From Spirochaetales bacterium (GTDB lineage Bacteria > Spirochaetota > Spirochaetia > JABMQR01): a DNA stretch of 33,886 nucleotides. Positions 1-8,589 of this stretch are shown here, piece by piece. The notes beneath the pieces were generated by a model. It was not told the DNA's origin. It searched no databases and was given only the letters and a program-made list of their open reading frames with translations. The stretch's first letter is position 1. Each line of letters opens with the position of its first letter. The stretch covers positions 1-33,886 of the forward strand of contig JAGYPA010000036.1 in the NCBI GenBank assembly GCA_018399255.1, read 5' to 3'. Made by a program: the position numbers and the translations under genes.

Positions 1-62
1 CGAGATTATACCGAGAAAGTCCAAGTAGCTGAATGCTCATTATACAGTTGATTGATCGTTTC

Positions 63-89
63 AAGCCCCGATAATCATTATTGGGGCTT
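63..89. repeat. near-perfect inverted repeat, terminator-like
   Basis: Arms AAGCCCC (63-69) and GGGGCTT (83-89) are extended by a G-T wobble and by ATAAT/ATTAT, leaving almost no loop. No T-tract follows on the plus strand. It could be a terminator stem for a gene upstream of the window or simply a palindrome. Confidence 0.45.
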
Positions 90-259
90 ACTCGTATGCT
101 CTCTATCCGCAAAACAGCCCTGTTTTTCAAGAATACTTCCATGCAATAACAACTAGGCTGCCTCCTCTTGCTACTTTTTTCAATTCATAATTATGAATAC
201 CTGTCAACATTTTTTTGATGCGTATGTCCTAAGGTTCAAAAGGTAAAAAAATATTTTTA

Positions 260-288
260 TTGACAATGAGTATATTACTCCCTATGAT
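260..288 (+). promoter_or_regulatory. sigma70-type promoter for the first lipoprotein gene
   Basis: TTGACA at 260-265 and TATGAT at 283-288 are separated by 17 bp, a near-consensus arrangement. It lies about 50 bp upstream of the ATG at 342 and no other start intervenes. AAGGAAAA (329-336) is the ribosome binding site. Confidence 0.75.
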
Positions 289-341
289 ATGACCTAGTAT
301 ATTATTAACAGTCAGAAGAAAAAACTATAAGGAAAAGTACC

Positions 342-1715
342 ATGAAAAAACTATTTTTACTTCTTACCGGGACCCTGTTGGTGCTGCTGTCAGTAAGCAG
401 CTGTTCTACCTTAATGTCTTCAATGGAATTAAGTAATGCTAAAAGCAGAGCTGAAGAACACAAGTATGCTGAAGCGCTGGATTCAGCGGTATCTTCATTG
501 ACCAGAAGTGAATATAAAAGTACCGATGCAGCGGATCTTATTCTGGAAATAGTGATGCAAGGTGATGCGTATTATAATAGTATCATTCAACAATACCGCA
601 CCTCTGACAAAGGCAATGCCTTTGCCGAAATTTACAACAATTATGTTGCACTCGTAAATCTGTATTCTGCAGTTACCGACCAGAACCTGCAAAACTTTAC
701 CGCAGGCGGTAAAAATTATAGTATCGAGATAAAAGATTATTCAACAGATCTGAATTCTGCCAGAGATGTAGCTGGTAAAGTATATTATGAAGCTGCCATT
801 TCCAATATGGATACAGAAACCCTGGCCGGATATAGGCAGGCATATAATAACCTGGTTTTTGTCAGATCTATGTATTCCAATGCCCAGAGCCCATTCAGCG
901 ATCTCGACAGCATAATTGAGAAAGCCCGCAACGAAGGTACTATTGATATTTGTATAGTTGTACCAACTGATCTGAAAATGGATCCAATGCCAGATTCTAT
1001 GGGCGATATGCTCAAAGCAAATGTAGTAAAACAATCAGATTGGGTAAAATTCCATTATGGAAATCAAATTGACACGGCTTATAAATTGTGGGAAATCGGC
1101 GTCGCAGGAGAAGATTTCCTGGATGCAGCTTCAGGAAGAATCATTAACAGCAACGGTCTTCTGGAATTTGGTCGGGAAATAAACGCAGATATAGTAATAT
1201 ATGCCGCTTTTGATGAGCTCAAGAACGAAAAAATCAAAGTGACAGACAAAAATTACAAATTCGACGGCATAAGCGGTGAAAATGAAGAATATGTTCTGGA
1301 CTTGAACTGGAAAAAACATTCCAAAGAAACAAGTCTTAGATACAGCTATTATGTGGTAGACGTAAAATCGGGAGACAACATTCTTCGAAGTACGGATAAG
1401 ACGGCAGTGCAAAACATTGTACTTTATGCGGGTACGTACACTTTGACCCCGGATATCTGGAGTACTCAAAGTACTAAGAATTTTGCTGAAGATCTTAATA
1501 TCACCGACATTAAAGAGTACCGCTACATCCAGGCAGGATATAACGGATGGGCTTACAGAACTGATTATGAAGATGCGGGCCTGGAAGAAAGAGATAAAAG
1601 CCAGTTCGATGAGCAGAAGGCAAGTTTTGAGTTTTACGCCGGGGCAGAGGCACAGTTCATCATAGCAAGTCAGGTGGCTAGAGCTATTTCAGCATCAATT
1701 GCCAATTTATTCTAA
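342..1715 (+). CDS. putative lipoprotein of unknown function, 457 aa
   Basis: The N-terminus has two lysines, a hydrophobic run and a lipobox (V-S-S-C) with the lipidated cysteine at residue 21, so the product should be exported and anchored in a membrane by signal peptidase II processing. I do not recognise a domain in the remaining ~435 residues. The first part is predicted mostly helical (A/E/Y-rich, about residues 30-190, resembling a helical-repeat arrangement), and the rest is mixed, with many D, N and Y. The ATG at 342 is supported by a ribosome binding site 5-6 bases upstream and a strong promoter. The gene is monocistronic: its own promoter lies in front and two hairpins follow the stop. 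It reads as intact, unlike many genes further on. The function is unknown; an envelope or stress-related role would be a guess. Confidence 0.8.
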   Translation: MKKLFLLLTGTLLVLLSVSSCSTLMSSMELSNAKSRAEEHKYAEALDSAVSSLTRSEYKSTDAADLILEIVMQGDAYYNSIIQQYRTSDKGNAFAEIYNNYVALVNLYSAVTDQNLQNFTAGGKNYSIEIKDYSTDLNSARDVAGKVYYEAAISNMDTETLAGYRQAYNNLVFVRSMYSNAQSPFSDLDSIIEKARNEGTIDICIVVPTDLKMDPMPDSMGDMLKANVVKQSDWVKFHYGNQIDTAYKLWEIGVAGEDFLDAASGRIINSNGLLEFGREINADIVIYAAFDELKNEKIKVTDKNYKFDGISGENEEYVLDLNWKKHSKETSLRYSYYVVDVKSGDNILRSTDKTAVQNIVLYAGTYTLTPDIWSTQSTKNFAEDLNITDIKEYRYIQAGYNGWAYRTDYEDAGLEERDKSQFDEQKASFEFYAGAEAQFIIASQVARAISASIANLF

Positions 1716-1720
1716 TAATT

Positions 1721-1759
1721 GAGCCAATTTCAAAAGGGAATCATTTTGAAATTCGGCTC
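1721..1759 (+). terminator. long hairpin directly after the lipoprotein gene
   Basis: Arms GAGCCAATTTCAAAA (1721-1735) and TTTTGAAATT-C-GGCTC (1744-1759) pair over 15 bp with one bulged C and an 8-nt loop. There is no clean T-tract. The TTTCAAAA/TTTTGAAA core recurs in other intergenic places in the window (12185-12240, 14848-14905, 19900-19925, 21890-21925), so it may be a dispersed palindrome acting as a 3' end. Confidence 0.55.
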
Positions 1760-1783
1760 TGAATTATCCGCAGTTCTTATTCG

Positions 1784-1815
1784 GGACAGTCTGCTCAGTC
1801 AGGCTGTCCTTTTTT
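1784..1815 (+). terminator. Rho-independent terminator
   Basis: GGACAGTCTG (1784-1793) pairs with CAGGCTGTCC (1800-1809), one T-G wobble, 6-nt loop, followed by TTTTTT (1810-1815). It would end transcription from the lipoprotein promoter. Confidence 0.8.
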
Positions 1816-1850
1816 GGCAGATGACCAGGTAAAGGATTGACTGACCAGGA

Positions 1851-1920
1851 ATGAAAGGTATCAACACCCGGGTCAAGAACTTGATCTTCGGCAAGCGGCT
1901 CTCGCTCCGTTTGGGAATCA
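1851..1920 (+). repeat. dispersed repeat, GGTCAAG-AA-CTTGACC family (copy 1)
   Basis: The segment begins ATGAAAGGTATCAACACC, continues with GGTCAAGAACTTGATC and ends with CTCGCTCCGTTTGGGAAT. The same beginning occurs at 20024 and 21523, the same core at 5694, 9070 and 20044, and the same ending at about 14078-14096. It is a mosaic of short repeated modules and is not coding. Confidence 0.6.
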
Positions 1921-1944
1921 ATAAACATGAGTGGGAACAGTTTA

Positions 1945-1984
1945 TTGTTGTCTTTACGTATATTATATGATATTTTTGTACGTA
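1945..1984 (+). promoter_or_regulatory. putative promoter/operator of the toxin-antitoxin pair
   Basis: TATGAT (1966-1971) is a good -10, with only a weak TTGTTG (1945-1950) 15 bp before it. Two identical palindromic hexamers TACGTA (1955-1960 and 1979-1984), 24 bp apart, bracket the -10. This is an arrangement expected for an autorepressing ribbon-helix-helix antitoxin, but that role is inference. Confidence 0.4.
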
Positions 1985-1998
1985 GGGAGGGAGGCAAA

Positions 1999-2253
1999 AT
2001 GAATAAGAAATTAACACTTTCTGTTGATGATTTAATAATTGAGAAAGCAAAAGCCTATGCAGATGATAATAATGAATCGTTATCTAAATTGGTTGAGAAT
2101 TATTTTAGATTATTAACAGCAAGTAAGAAAAATAAAATAACAGATATCTCCCCACTAGTGAAAGATTTAATGGGAACAATTGATGTTCCGGAAGATTTTG
2201 ATTATAAGAAAGAAAAATATGAATATTTAGAAAGTCGGTATTTGAATGATTAA
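1999..2253 (+). CDS. ribbon-helix-helix-type antitoxin (DUF6364-like), 84 aa
   Basis: This small protein begins with KKLTLSVDDLIIEKAKAYA, the beta-strand plus helix of ribbon-helix-helix antitoxins (DUF6364-like), and has an acidic, lysine-rich C-terminus that would wrap the toxin. I chose the ATG at 1999 rather than the in-frame ATG at 1927 because GGGAGGGAGG sits 6 bases upstream of it and the extra 24 residues look non-native. The stop overlaps the start of the PIN toxin by 8 bases, the coupling typical of type II toxin-antitoxin operons. The protein should bind and neutralise the toxin and repress the promoter upstream. AT-rich composition differs from the sugar operon later in the window and suggests acquisition. 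Confidence 0.75.
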   Translation: MNKKLTLSVDDLIIEKAKAYADDNNESLSKLVENYFRLLTASKKNKITDISPLVKDLMGTIDVPEDFDYKKEKYEYLESRYLND

Positions 2254-2662
2254 GCTATTCATTGATTCAGATATAATTCTGGATTTATTGATTAAAAGAT
2301 ATGAATATCAAAGTTCTGCCAAGCTATTCACCATAATTGAGAATAAAGAATTGAAAGGATATACATCCCCCATTGTATTTGCCAATGTACATTACATAAT
2401 GACAAAATATGGTGGAAAAGAGAAATCCATATTGAATTTAAGAATTTTAAGAAAAATTTTTTCAATAGTAACCTTAGATGAAGAAATTCTAGATGAAGCA
2501 TTATTTGCTGAAGCACCCGATTTTGAAGATTCTATTCAGTATATAGCATCTGAAAAAAATGAAATTGATTTTATTATTACAAGAAATAAGAAAGATTATA
2601 AAAGAAGCAAAATACCTGTATTAACTGCGACTGAATTCCTTGAAGTAAATATAAAGAATTAA
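2246..2662 (+). CDS. PIN-domain ribonuclease toxin (VapC-like), 138 aa
   Basis: The protein starts with KLFIDSDIILDLL, the first strand and acidic residue (D7) of PIN nucleases. Further acidic positions fit the metal site: E84 (LDEALF), D92/E94/D95 (PDFEDSIQY) and D117 (ITRNKKDY). The motif TRN-KDY followed by PVLTATEFL is the usual PIN C-terminus, and 138 aa is normal for the family. The family cleaves RNA in a magnesium-dependent way to stop growth. It overlaps the antitoxin gene by 8 bases and is translated from ATG 2246, probably by coupling. All key acidic residues are present, so it may be active, unlike the second, decayed toxin-antitoxin pair at 8340-8838. Confidence 0.8.
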   Translation: MIKLFIDSDIILDLLIKRYEYQSSAKLFTIIENKELKGYTSPIVFANVHYIMTKYGGKEKSILNLRILRKIFSIVTLDEEILDEALFAEAPDFEDSIQYIASEKNEIDFIITRNKKDYKRSKIPVLTATEFLEVNIKN

Positions 2663-2968
2663 TTCTATAAAAAAGATTTGTGCTATTTCTAATACATTCA
2701 TAAACAAAGCTCATGCAGTATCGAGCATCTGGGAAAGATAAAGATCATTACTCCGTTTGTTGGTAAACGGCTGAAAATTTGTGAATATTATGATCTGAAA
2801 CCACCCGGCGGGTGCGCTTGATCTCGACTCCAAATCTTTGATCGGTCGTTAAGATACTTAGCTCTCGTAAATAAACAGAAACCATCCGATGGGAAGTCTG
2901 GACACATTATCCAAATGAAACATAAGGATACCTGTGAAGTCCATCCCTATTCAGTAGCGTTTCCGACG
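2663..2968. other. intergenic, no gene recognised
   Basis: The stretch has stops in all frames and no terminator or RNA gene that I can identify. It could be decayed coding DNA preceding the DUF2200 fragment. Confidence 0.4.
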
Positions 2969-2974
2969 GCAGCC

Positions 2975-3090
2975 CATCGTATTTTTTCAATGAGTTTCGG
3001 AAGTGTCTACCCCCATTATATCGTGAAGGTGGAAAAGAAGGACCGACGTTTGAGACCTTAATCACAGGGTGCCCTCAACTGATGTCAACC
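2975..3090 (+). pseudogene. DUF2200 family fragment
   Basis: The frame from 2975 reads HRIFSMSFGSVYPHYIVKVE, close to the conserved centre of DUF2200 proteins (ERIFAMSFASVYPHYIAKAE-like, from memory). It stops at 3059-3061. A shifted frame immediately before the stop reads ETLITGC, resembling the following family segment before WLTGY. There is no start codon context, and the N- and C-terminal thirds of a ~115-aa protein are missing. It is a degraded remnant; the function of the family is unknown. Confidence 0.5.
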
Positions 3091-3122
3091 TGAAAATCAC
3101 TGTAAGGGGGGGGCACTTTACT

Positions 3123-3372
3123 CAAGTCACACGAGCAGATGATGGAGGACTCAGGCAGCCAATATCTCATACCTAAGGGAAGGCGTATGCACTCTATGGC
3201 AAAGCAAAAGAGCTGTAAGGGAGCAAAAACTCTGCTGCCGGCCGCTGCTCGTGTGACTCATGTATTTTTATCTGACCTTGACCTTTTTAAAGGTCTGGCA
3301 GCAACTCTCTACCGGCAATCCACTTACTGACGTCAAAATTACCAGCCGTGCGACTTATGTGAAGTAAGCCTA
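3123..3372. repeat. nested inverted-repeat element, copy R1 (diverged)
   Basis: AGTCACACGAGCAG (3125-3138) is perfectly inverted as CTGCTCGTGTGACT (3245-3258). About 80 bp further on is a diverged outer end, CCGTGCGACTTATGTGAAGT (3346-3365). The internal sequence and spacing match copies R2 (13143-13507) and R3 (24595-24945), for example ACTTACTGA followed by CAAAATT before the outer end. No protein is encoded. It resembles a MITE or structured repeat. Confidence 0.7.
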
Positions 3373-4080
3373 TTTAAAGCCGAAAATCCAGGCACATGAT
3401 AGCTTCATGCCAGAACCATCCACCGCATCTGGCAGGCGCCAGCCGAAAATCCACCGTTTCTGAGTTATAGAGGAAGTGCGCTTCCGGTTTTTCCTGTAAG
3501 GATATCTGTCATATAACCAACAACTTTCTGCAAGTCAACGATGTAAACGATGTAAATACGGTTAATGAAGTCACCGAGACCACCGATGTCAATACGAGTC
3601 GTGTCGATTCGAGACCAACGGGAGCAATACTGAAGTCCCACGTTCCAGCATTCCGATGTACTAATCCTGCTCAAGGGCTGTTCTATGACGGCTGTTCTAT
3701 GACGGCTGATCAAAAACAGTATCCCTGGAACTGCAGCTGCAAAAACCAGGAGATGGGGGATCCCGGAACGGGGAAAGTCGGCGAGAATGATAATATCCAG
3801 GCTTTTACCGGTAAACTCAATAGGGTATTCGGCAGTAGAAAGATAATCCTCGAATACAGCCTGTTATCTTGCAATGGATTTCAGGTTTGGTACCGACTCC
3901 GTTCTTTGGGCTATTAGTGATCTCCTGAAAATGGCCGAAATATTTCTTTCGTCTGCTGTTTTCTCGCTGCTTGTTGTAATCGGGTTCGGGTTTTCCAGAG
4001 AGCGGTAGCGATTCGGGATCGAATGGCGATTTCCCGGAACAATGAAAACATCTCGCTGAAGTTGTCGGTTATGCAGCAAT
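3373..4080. other. gene-poor stretch with short direct repeats
   Basis: No gene is recognised on either strand. Two copies of GCCGAAAATCCA (3379-3390, 3442-3453) and an exact 14-bp tandem GGCTGTTCTATGAC (3676-3689, 3690-3703) are present. Scattered minus-strand frames between 3500 and 4070 have amino-acid-like character but no family could be assigned, so this may be an old pseudogene. Confidence 0.35.
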
Positions 4081-4617
4081 TCAGGGTAATTCTCCTCTTA
4101 ACAAACCATAGTACACCAGATCACATTGATTATTCCATTTCAACACATGCTGCCTTAGCACTCCTTCTCTTTGCATTCCCAATTTTTCCATCACCCTTCC
4201 TGATGCCGGGTTAGTATCCAGATGAGCTGCAAATATTTTGATAATTGATAATTCACTGAAAGCCTCTTCGATTAATCTCTTTGCGGCTTCTGAAGCATAT
4301 CCCCTGTTCCAATAGTTGAATCCAATCCAATATGCCAGTTCTGCTGTTCGATGTGCACTATTTGGTATAATGGTACCTGTTCCAATAAATTCATTGGTCT
4401 CTTTAATTTCGATTGCATAGGCATATTGCTTGTGCTCTTTTCTTCCTTCAATAAGTGTTTCAATCCATTTCTCTGCCATGCCATCTTCATAGGGGTGTGG
4501 AATATGCAAAGTTGTTCTTGCTACATTACTATCACCAGCCAAGTTCTGTACTTTTCTTGCGTAATCCAAGGTAAAGGGTCTTAGATTCAGTCTTTCTGTC
4601 TGGAGTGTACTATGCAT
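4081..4617 (-). CDS. GNAT family N-acetyltransferase (RimJ/RimL-like), 178 aa
   Basis: The protein begins with a typical LQTERLNLRPF strand, where related enzymes start with the TERL-LR motif. It has FIGTGTII and AELAYWIGFNYWNRGYASEA (residues 92-111) with the acetyl-CoA pyrophosphate loop NRGYAS at 104-109, and ends with NPASGRVMEKLGMQREG (136-152), the helix and strand conserved in RimJ/RimL-type enzymes. It should transfer an acetyl group from acetyl-CoA to an amine, on a protein N-terminus or a small molecule. I start it at ATG 4617, because GAGGGAAG lies just upstream on the minus strand; a GTG four codons earlier is in frame but lies inside that ribosome binding site. The gene stands alone, downstream of the broken ssb on the same strand. 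Substrate unknown. Confidence 0.85.
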   Translation of the reverse strand: MHSTLQTERLNLRPFTLDYARKVQNLAGDSNVARTTLHIPHPYEDGMAEKWIETLIEGRKEHKQYAYAIEIKETNEFIGTGTIIPNSAHRTAELAYWIGFNYWNRGYASEAAKRLIEEAFSELSIIKIFAAHLDTNPASGRVMEKLGMQREGVLRQHVLKWNNQCDLVYYGLLRGELP

Positions 4618-4773
4618 TGCTTCCCTCACGTGCAGTGAAAATCACCTTTTCCACTTCGAGAATAAATCTTTTTCATCCATAAATCAACGTTCCGCCCCGT
4701 GCCATCTGCCTGTGTTCTGCTCCTTGGTATACTATTTTTTCCGGAATGAATTTACACCAGTATTACACCGGAA

Positions 4774-4834
4774 GAGCGGAGTCAGCGGGCTGCGGGAACA
4801 ACCATTTCTCCGCAACCCGCCGTATCAGCCGCTC
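4774..4834. repeat. GC-rich hairpin between ssb and the acetyltransferase gene
   Basis: GCGGGCTGCGG (4785-4795) pairs with CCGCAACCCGC (4810-4820) with one mismatch, and outer bases GAGCGG/CCGCTC extend the stem. No T-tract follows on either strand. It may be a 3'-end stem for ssb transcripts or a REP-like palindrome. Confidence 0.5.
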
Positions 4835-4948
4835 CTCCAGCAAACATACCAGCAAACATGTTTTCCGTATTCTACTTTTTTTTCTTATTTTGCTCCTCTT
4901 TTTCCCCCGGGGATCCTGTTCCCTGGGAGTCTTACTTTCCGGGGAAGT

Positions 4949-5567
4949 CTATTTTCCTCCTTTCCGCTTCTTCCCGGAAGTAGCACCTGATGCGGATCCG
5001 GGCAGCGCATTGGCACCGACTGCCGATGCGGATCCAACGGAAGCTGCAGATTCCGCCAGCCCGGCAGACTGTTCCGGCCTGGCTGCCGCCGCAACCCCGC
5101 CATCACCGCCGTCAAGGTCATCTTCCAGCGGCTCAAATTCGGACTCGGCAACAAAGGAATCGATCACCAGATCATCCTTGTCCGGCAGACTGACCAGCTC
5201 CTCCCCGGTTGTCCGCTGCACGCCAACATCACCCTCCTTGGGAACAAACTGGGGCTTGAATTCCACATGCTCAGCCACCAGTACCGCCCGTTCATGGTTT
5301 TTCTCATCCTGCCCGGTCCATCGCTCCTGCTTGAGCCGACCGACCACCCTCACGCCGCGGCCTTTCGACAGATAGTCAGCACAACTCTTAGCAACCCTTC
5401 CCCAGGTTTCAACAGCGAAAAACGAAACCTCCTGCAAACTCCTCCCCCCACTTTGTAGTACCGGTTGTTTGCAATCGTAAACTTGCACACCAGCCGCCGT
5501 TCGGGGTCGTCGTCATTCGGGTCATGGTAAGGTTGCCTTCCACAATGATCCAATTCAGATTGTTCAT
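4949..5567 (-). pseudogene. ssb: single-stranded DNA-binding protein gene, split by frameshifts
   Basis: Read across three frames, the product is clearly SSB. It runs MNNLNWIIVEGNLT, then RRLVCKFTIANNRYYK, then SLQEVSFFAVETWGRVAKSC followed by GRGVRVVGRLKQERW and ERAVLVAEHVEFKPQF. These are the OB-fold strands of bacterial SSB, which coats single-stranded DNA in replication and repair. The ATG at 5567 has AAGGAG 7 bases upstream. The first shift falls around 5500-5530; the second is at a run of six C on the plus strand (5444-5449). The C-terminal tail is long, acidic then alanine/serine-rich, and ends in GKKRKGGK rather than the DDDIPF-like acidic tip of typical SSBs. The first codons are duplicated at 8932-8976. 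Either the gene is dead with another ssb elsewhere, or the indels are sequence errors. Confidence 0.8.
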
Positions 5568-5843
5568 ACGCTCACTCCTTAATAAAAAGTTTTCTTTACC
5601 TATAAAGAACTTCAAAAAAAGTGAGTTTTTTCAATTCAGAAGAAAACGTGAGTGTTTTCTTACAATTTTTTTTACTCGGTACAGGAAACCCGGGTCAAGA
5701 ACTTGACCTTGGGCAACCGGCTTACCTTGGGCAAGCGGCTTGCCTAAAGGGATTGCTTGGCTGGTTTATCAATGTTTCGGAAGATCGTCAACAACTTACC
5801 AACATACCCGCTGTCTAATCTTTTTTTCAATTGCAACTCTTGA
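5539..5843. repeat. ~300 bp direct duplication, left copy (ssb start and upstream DNA)
   Basis: From the ssb codons encoding the first ~10 residues through the ribosome binding site and upstream DNA to CAACTCTTGAC, this segment matches 8932-9252 in the same orientation. The closest part is 5686-5818 (GGGTCAAGAACTTG, GGCAACCGGCTTACC, TTTCGGAAGATCGTCAA), with only a few differences. The two copies bracket about 3.1 kb of insertion-sequence and toxin-antitoxin debris. The left copy also carries AAGAAAAC/GTTTTCTT (5640-5661) followed by a run of eight T. Confidence 0.8.
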
Positions 5844-6067
5844 CAACCCATCGACAGGGCGTCGCTTAAAAGGATTTTTCATAGGGATTGACAAAAAACG
5901 CTGTGGATGAGTTGTTTTTCATGGTTTCCCTTACATATCTCAGTAATTTGTCCTGGGTCCACGGATCGGAACCGGAATGAAAGGACATAGGAAATCAGAA
6001 CTGCACCATTGCAAGAACCGGATCTGTTCGCACTCTATGAATTATAGCCAGCCGGGGAGGCAGAACT
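5844..6067. other. intergenic, nothing recognised
   Basis: No open frame of coding character, RNA gene or promoter pair is recognised. It lies between the duplicated ssb leader and a transposase remnant and may contain element-end DNA. Confidence 0.35.
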
Positions 6068-6300
6068 CTAGATGAGTTCCTCATTTTCCTTCTCGGAAGG
6101 GATTCCAATCATTTTCTCACAGGATTTATAGCTGTGACGGTAATGGATCTGCCCTGCCTTTCTGAGAGCGGTTCTGCATGGCATTCCTTTCTGGCAGTGC
6201 ACCGGTCCTCCATGTAAGCGGCATCAAGGGCGAAATGGAACCCTCGACCTTCCAATGGCCGCTAGCGATGATGTAGACATTTCTGCACTGATTGGTGCGC
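6068..6300 (-). pseudogene. ISAs1-type transposase C-terminal remnant
   Basis: On the minus strand one frame reads CRNVYIIASGHWKVEG and the next HFALDAAYMEDRCTARKECH, then a final stretch to a stop at 6068-6070. This matches the end of ISAs1-family transposases (YISSL, HW-IEN-LHW-LDV-F-ED, R-KGHA), which contains the last catalytic acidic residue. The upstream two thirds of the protein are absent, and at least one frameshift and one missing asparagine block are visible. It is dead. It abuts the C-terminal end of a second, unrelated transposase on the same strand. Confidence 0.5.
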
Positions 6301-6338
6301 TCAGGACCTCTCTTCTATTTTTTTTTAAGAATAGTCGG

Positions 6339-8040
6339 TCATCCTGCTGACTTCGCCGCCAGCTTCCAGGTCCTTGCAACTGCCTGCTGAACTTTGATGG
6401 GCCAGGTTTCTTCCCAGGCATCTTCACTCCCATCTGGTAGAGAATCATGCCGCTTTGTTCTGCGTGATCTCAGAGTAAACTCTACTCTTCGGTTTGTCAG
6501 AAACAGGCATTCAATCCCTTCAATCTCATCAAACATAGATCGCATCGTGTACTTTTTATTGAGCCCATGCTGCTTCATCCGTTCCCGAATCCCAGCTTTC
6601 CAGAACTACTGTCAGGAAGGTGACATAAATCTCAAATCAACTCCCTGATCATCACTGTGAAGAGAGAACAGTTTATATCGTTCCCCTTGAAATTCTTGAA
6701 GGAACACTCAATCATCATTCTCTCAGCATATGCATTAACAACTTCTTCTTTTGTGAGAGACCCATCTGACAGATAGGCGAAGAGAGCACATAAAAGCGTT
6801 CCTTTTGTTCCTGATCGGGTTTCACCACATAGGTGGTAACGGTTCCTTTACCATACACTTTTTCTTCACTGCTTCGAAAAATCCTGCTGTATTCGCTCTT
6901 CGGTTCAAGCTTTGCCTTTGCCGGTCTCTAATGCGATGCGCATCTTTTTAAACTTCAGAGGCAGCTTCTGTTCTCTTTCAGCCCTAAGGAGGATTGTAAC
7001 AGACATCAGAGCAAAGATGCTACTGTTCTCTCCCCGTCCCCGACGAGGACCTCAATCGTATGGGTAAGACAGGTGCGAGTACAGATTCTATCTCAATGAA
7101 GTTGTCAGCACGCTGAACAGACAGCCCTGTGGCCAAACAGCATCGCTTACAAGGGATTTCTTCTTGATGTCGATCGCACAGACAAACTTGTAACGAGCCT
7201 TAAGCATCTTGCGAACATTCTCATCACTGTAGAAGCCACGATCAAGGACAAATATCGACTTCTTCGGATCTATGCCAAATACTCGGCTAAGATCTTTTGC
7301 ATACGTATTCTCTAATGTGGTATCCAGCGAATCTTTCCTTCAAAGGTACGGTAATAGATCGGGATTCTGCTGTTCAGATCCGTAAACAGTCAGCATCTCG
7401 ATCTGATCTTCATCGTATTCCTTCCTTGCTGAAGCCACGGCTTGCCCGATAGAGAAGTTCCCCAAAGCGGCAATGGGCGATTGCTGTCCAAAGCAAGGAG
7501 GGTAGCGTTTTTGAGCCTATTTGCATCACGAAGACGCTCGAAGGTAATGCTACGGGAGTCTTCGTCTACCGAACGAAGGAGAGCTGTGATCATATCCTTT
7601 GTAGACATTCTGCCCGTGAGGATGAAGATTATTCCTGTCGAATCTGCTGAACCGATATGGTAGATCCAGTTCTAAGATTGAAATACGACTGATAGTAACG
7701 CCTTCCAGTCAGAAGGAGAGAAATTTGCTCGAAGGATCTTATCTATTTTCGTCTGGTGTGCAACGTGAGAAAACAGAAGATCGAACCCACATCGTTTCCT
7801 CATGAGAACGGCCCCTTGTCAGCACTCCTCCCGGACAAATGGTTCACTGACCAATCCTGTGGCAAGCTGCTGCTGTTCATCAAAGGCCAAGCGCTCGGAA
7901 CAAAATCACCGTCAGGTCAAAATGACCGAGGAAGTACGGTCTGAAACAGGCCATTTCTTGCCTTGCGGGACCCGTCGGCTGACTGAAAGGAAGACATATT
8001 CAATACCGGATTGCTTGTTTTTCTGCCTGATTATTGCCAT
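6339..8040 (-). pseudogene. IS1634/IS4-type DDE transposase remnant
   Basis: The minus-strand start MAIIRQKNKQSGIEYVFLSV at 8040 is the usual N-terminus of IS1634-like transposases and has AGAGGTG upstream. Further on come TLENTYAKDLSRVFGIDPKK and SIFVLDRGFYSDENVRKM followed by LKARYKFVCAID; the DRGFYS block holds the second catalytic aspartate. Then comes AERMMIECSFKNFKGN, the place of the catalytic glutamate region, and a C-terminus YTMRSMFDEIEGIECLFL ending at 6339. At least eight frameshifts and stops interrupt it, so the roughly 550-aa enzyme cannot be made. I could not identify terminal inverted repeats or a target-site duplication with confidence. Confidence 0.7.
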
Positions 8041-8339
8041 CTTGCACCTCTGTGGTTAGTATATTATCACCACTTTTCAGACAGCATAAAGTGGGTCAAC
8101 TATTTTATAAGAAAAATTTATACTTTATTTGATGTGAAATTTCAGGCTGTAGTGCGAAGATTATCGAAATTTAGGTCATGATATAACACATCAACTCTGT
8201 GATACCCTTATTCCAGTTTCTTTTTAAAGGATTATGTTAAAGAGACCTTGAAGGCTGAGTGTTATCGAGCAATACTATGATATTTTTATCAACAGCGTTA
8301 GAGCTAGCGGGTCCAGTTCTGATTACTATTCAATACTGA
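8041..8339. other. AT-rich intergenic stretch
   Basis: Nothing coding is recognised. The part next to 8040 should include the left end of the IS1634-like element; the rest lies downstream of the decayed yoeB. Confidence 0.35.
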
Positions 8340-8589
8340 TCAATAATGATAACGAAGCAGAACAATGTACAAGTTTCATCTACCACCTTATACACTATTC
8401 GATGTTCATCATTTATACGTCTGGAAATATAACCTGAAAAAGAATGTTTCAACCTTTCAGGTTTACCTATCCCTTCATCGGGATTCCTTATTATTTCCTT
8501 TATCAGCAGATTAATCCCGTTTCAGGATCTTTCTGTCAGTCTTCTGCCAATATAATTCTTCAGGCTTCTTCTGCGAAAATGATTTTCAT
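8340..8589 (-). pseudogene. yoeB: YoeB-type toxin gene, frameshifted
   Basis: The start MKIIFAEEA at 8589, the middle RINLLIKEI-like segment, EGIGKPERLKHSFSGYISRR followed by INDEHRIVYKVVDE, and the end LYIVLLRYHY (stop at 8340) are those of YoeB/Txe toxins. The family cleaves mRNA at the ribosomal A site; the C-terminal R-YHY carries catalytic and binding residues and is still readable. At least three single-base shifts separate the parts, including one just before LYIV, so no full product can be made. The span of 250 bp matches the usual 84 codons, meaning decay was by tiny indels only. It overlaps the antitoxin remnant by ATGA. Confidence 0.75.

Noticed and set aside
1927..1998. Longer N-terminus for the antitoxin
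   Set aside because: The extra 24 residues overlap the promoter and have no ribosome binding site, while GGGAGGGAGG precedes ATG 1999.
4746..5375. Plus-strand frame of 209 codons opposite ssb
   Set aside because: Antisense to the alanine-rich SSB tail, giving low-complexity proline/serine text; no ribosome binding site or family.
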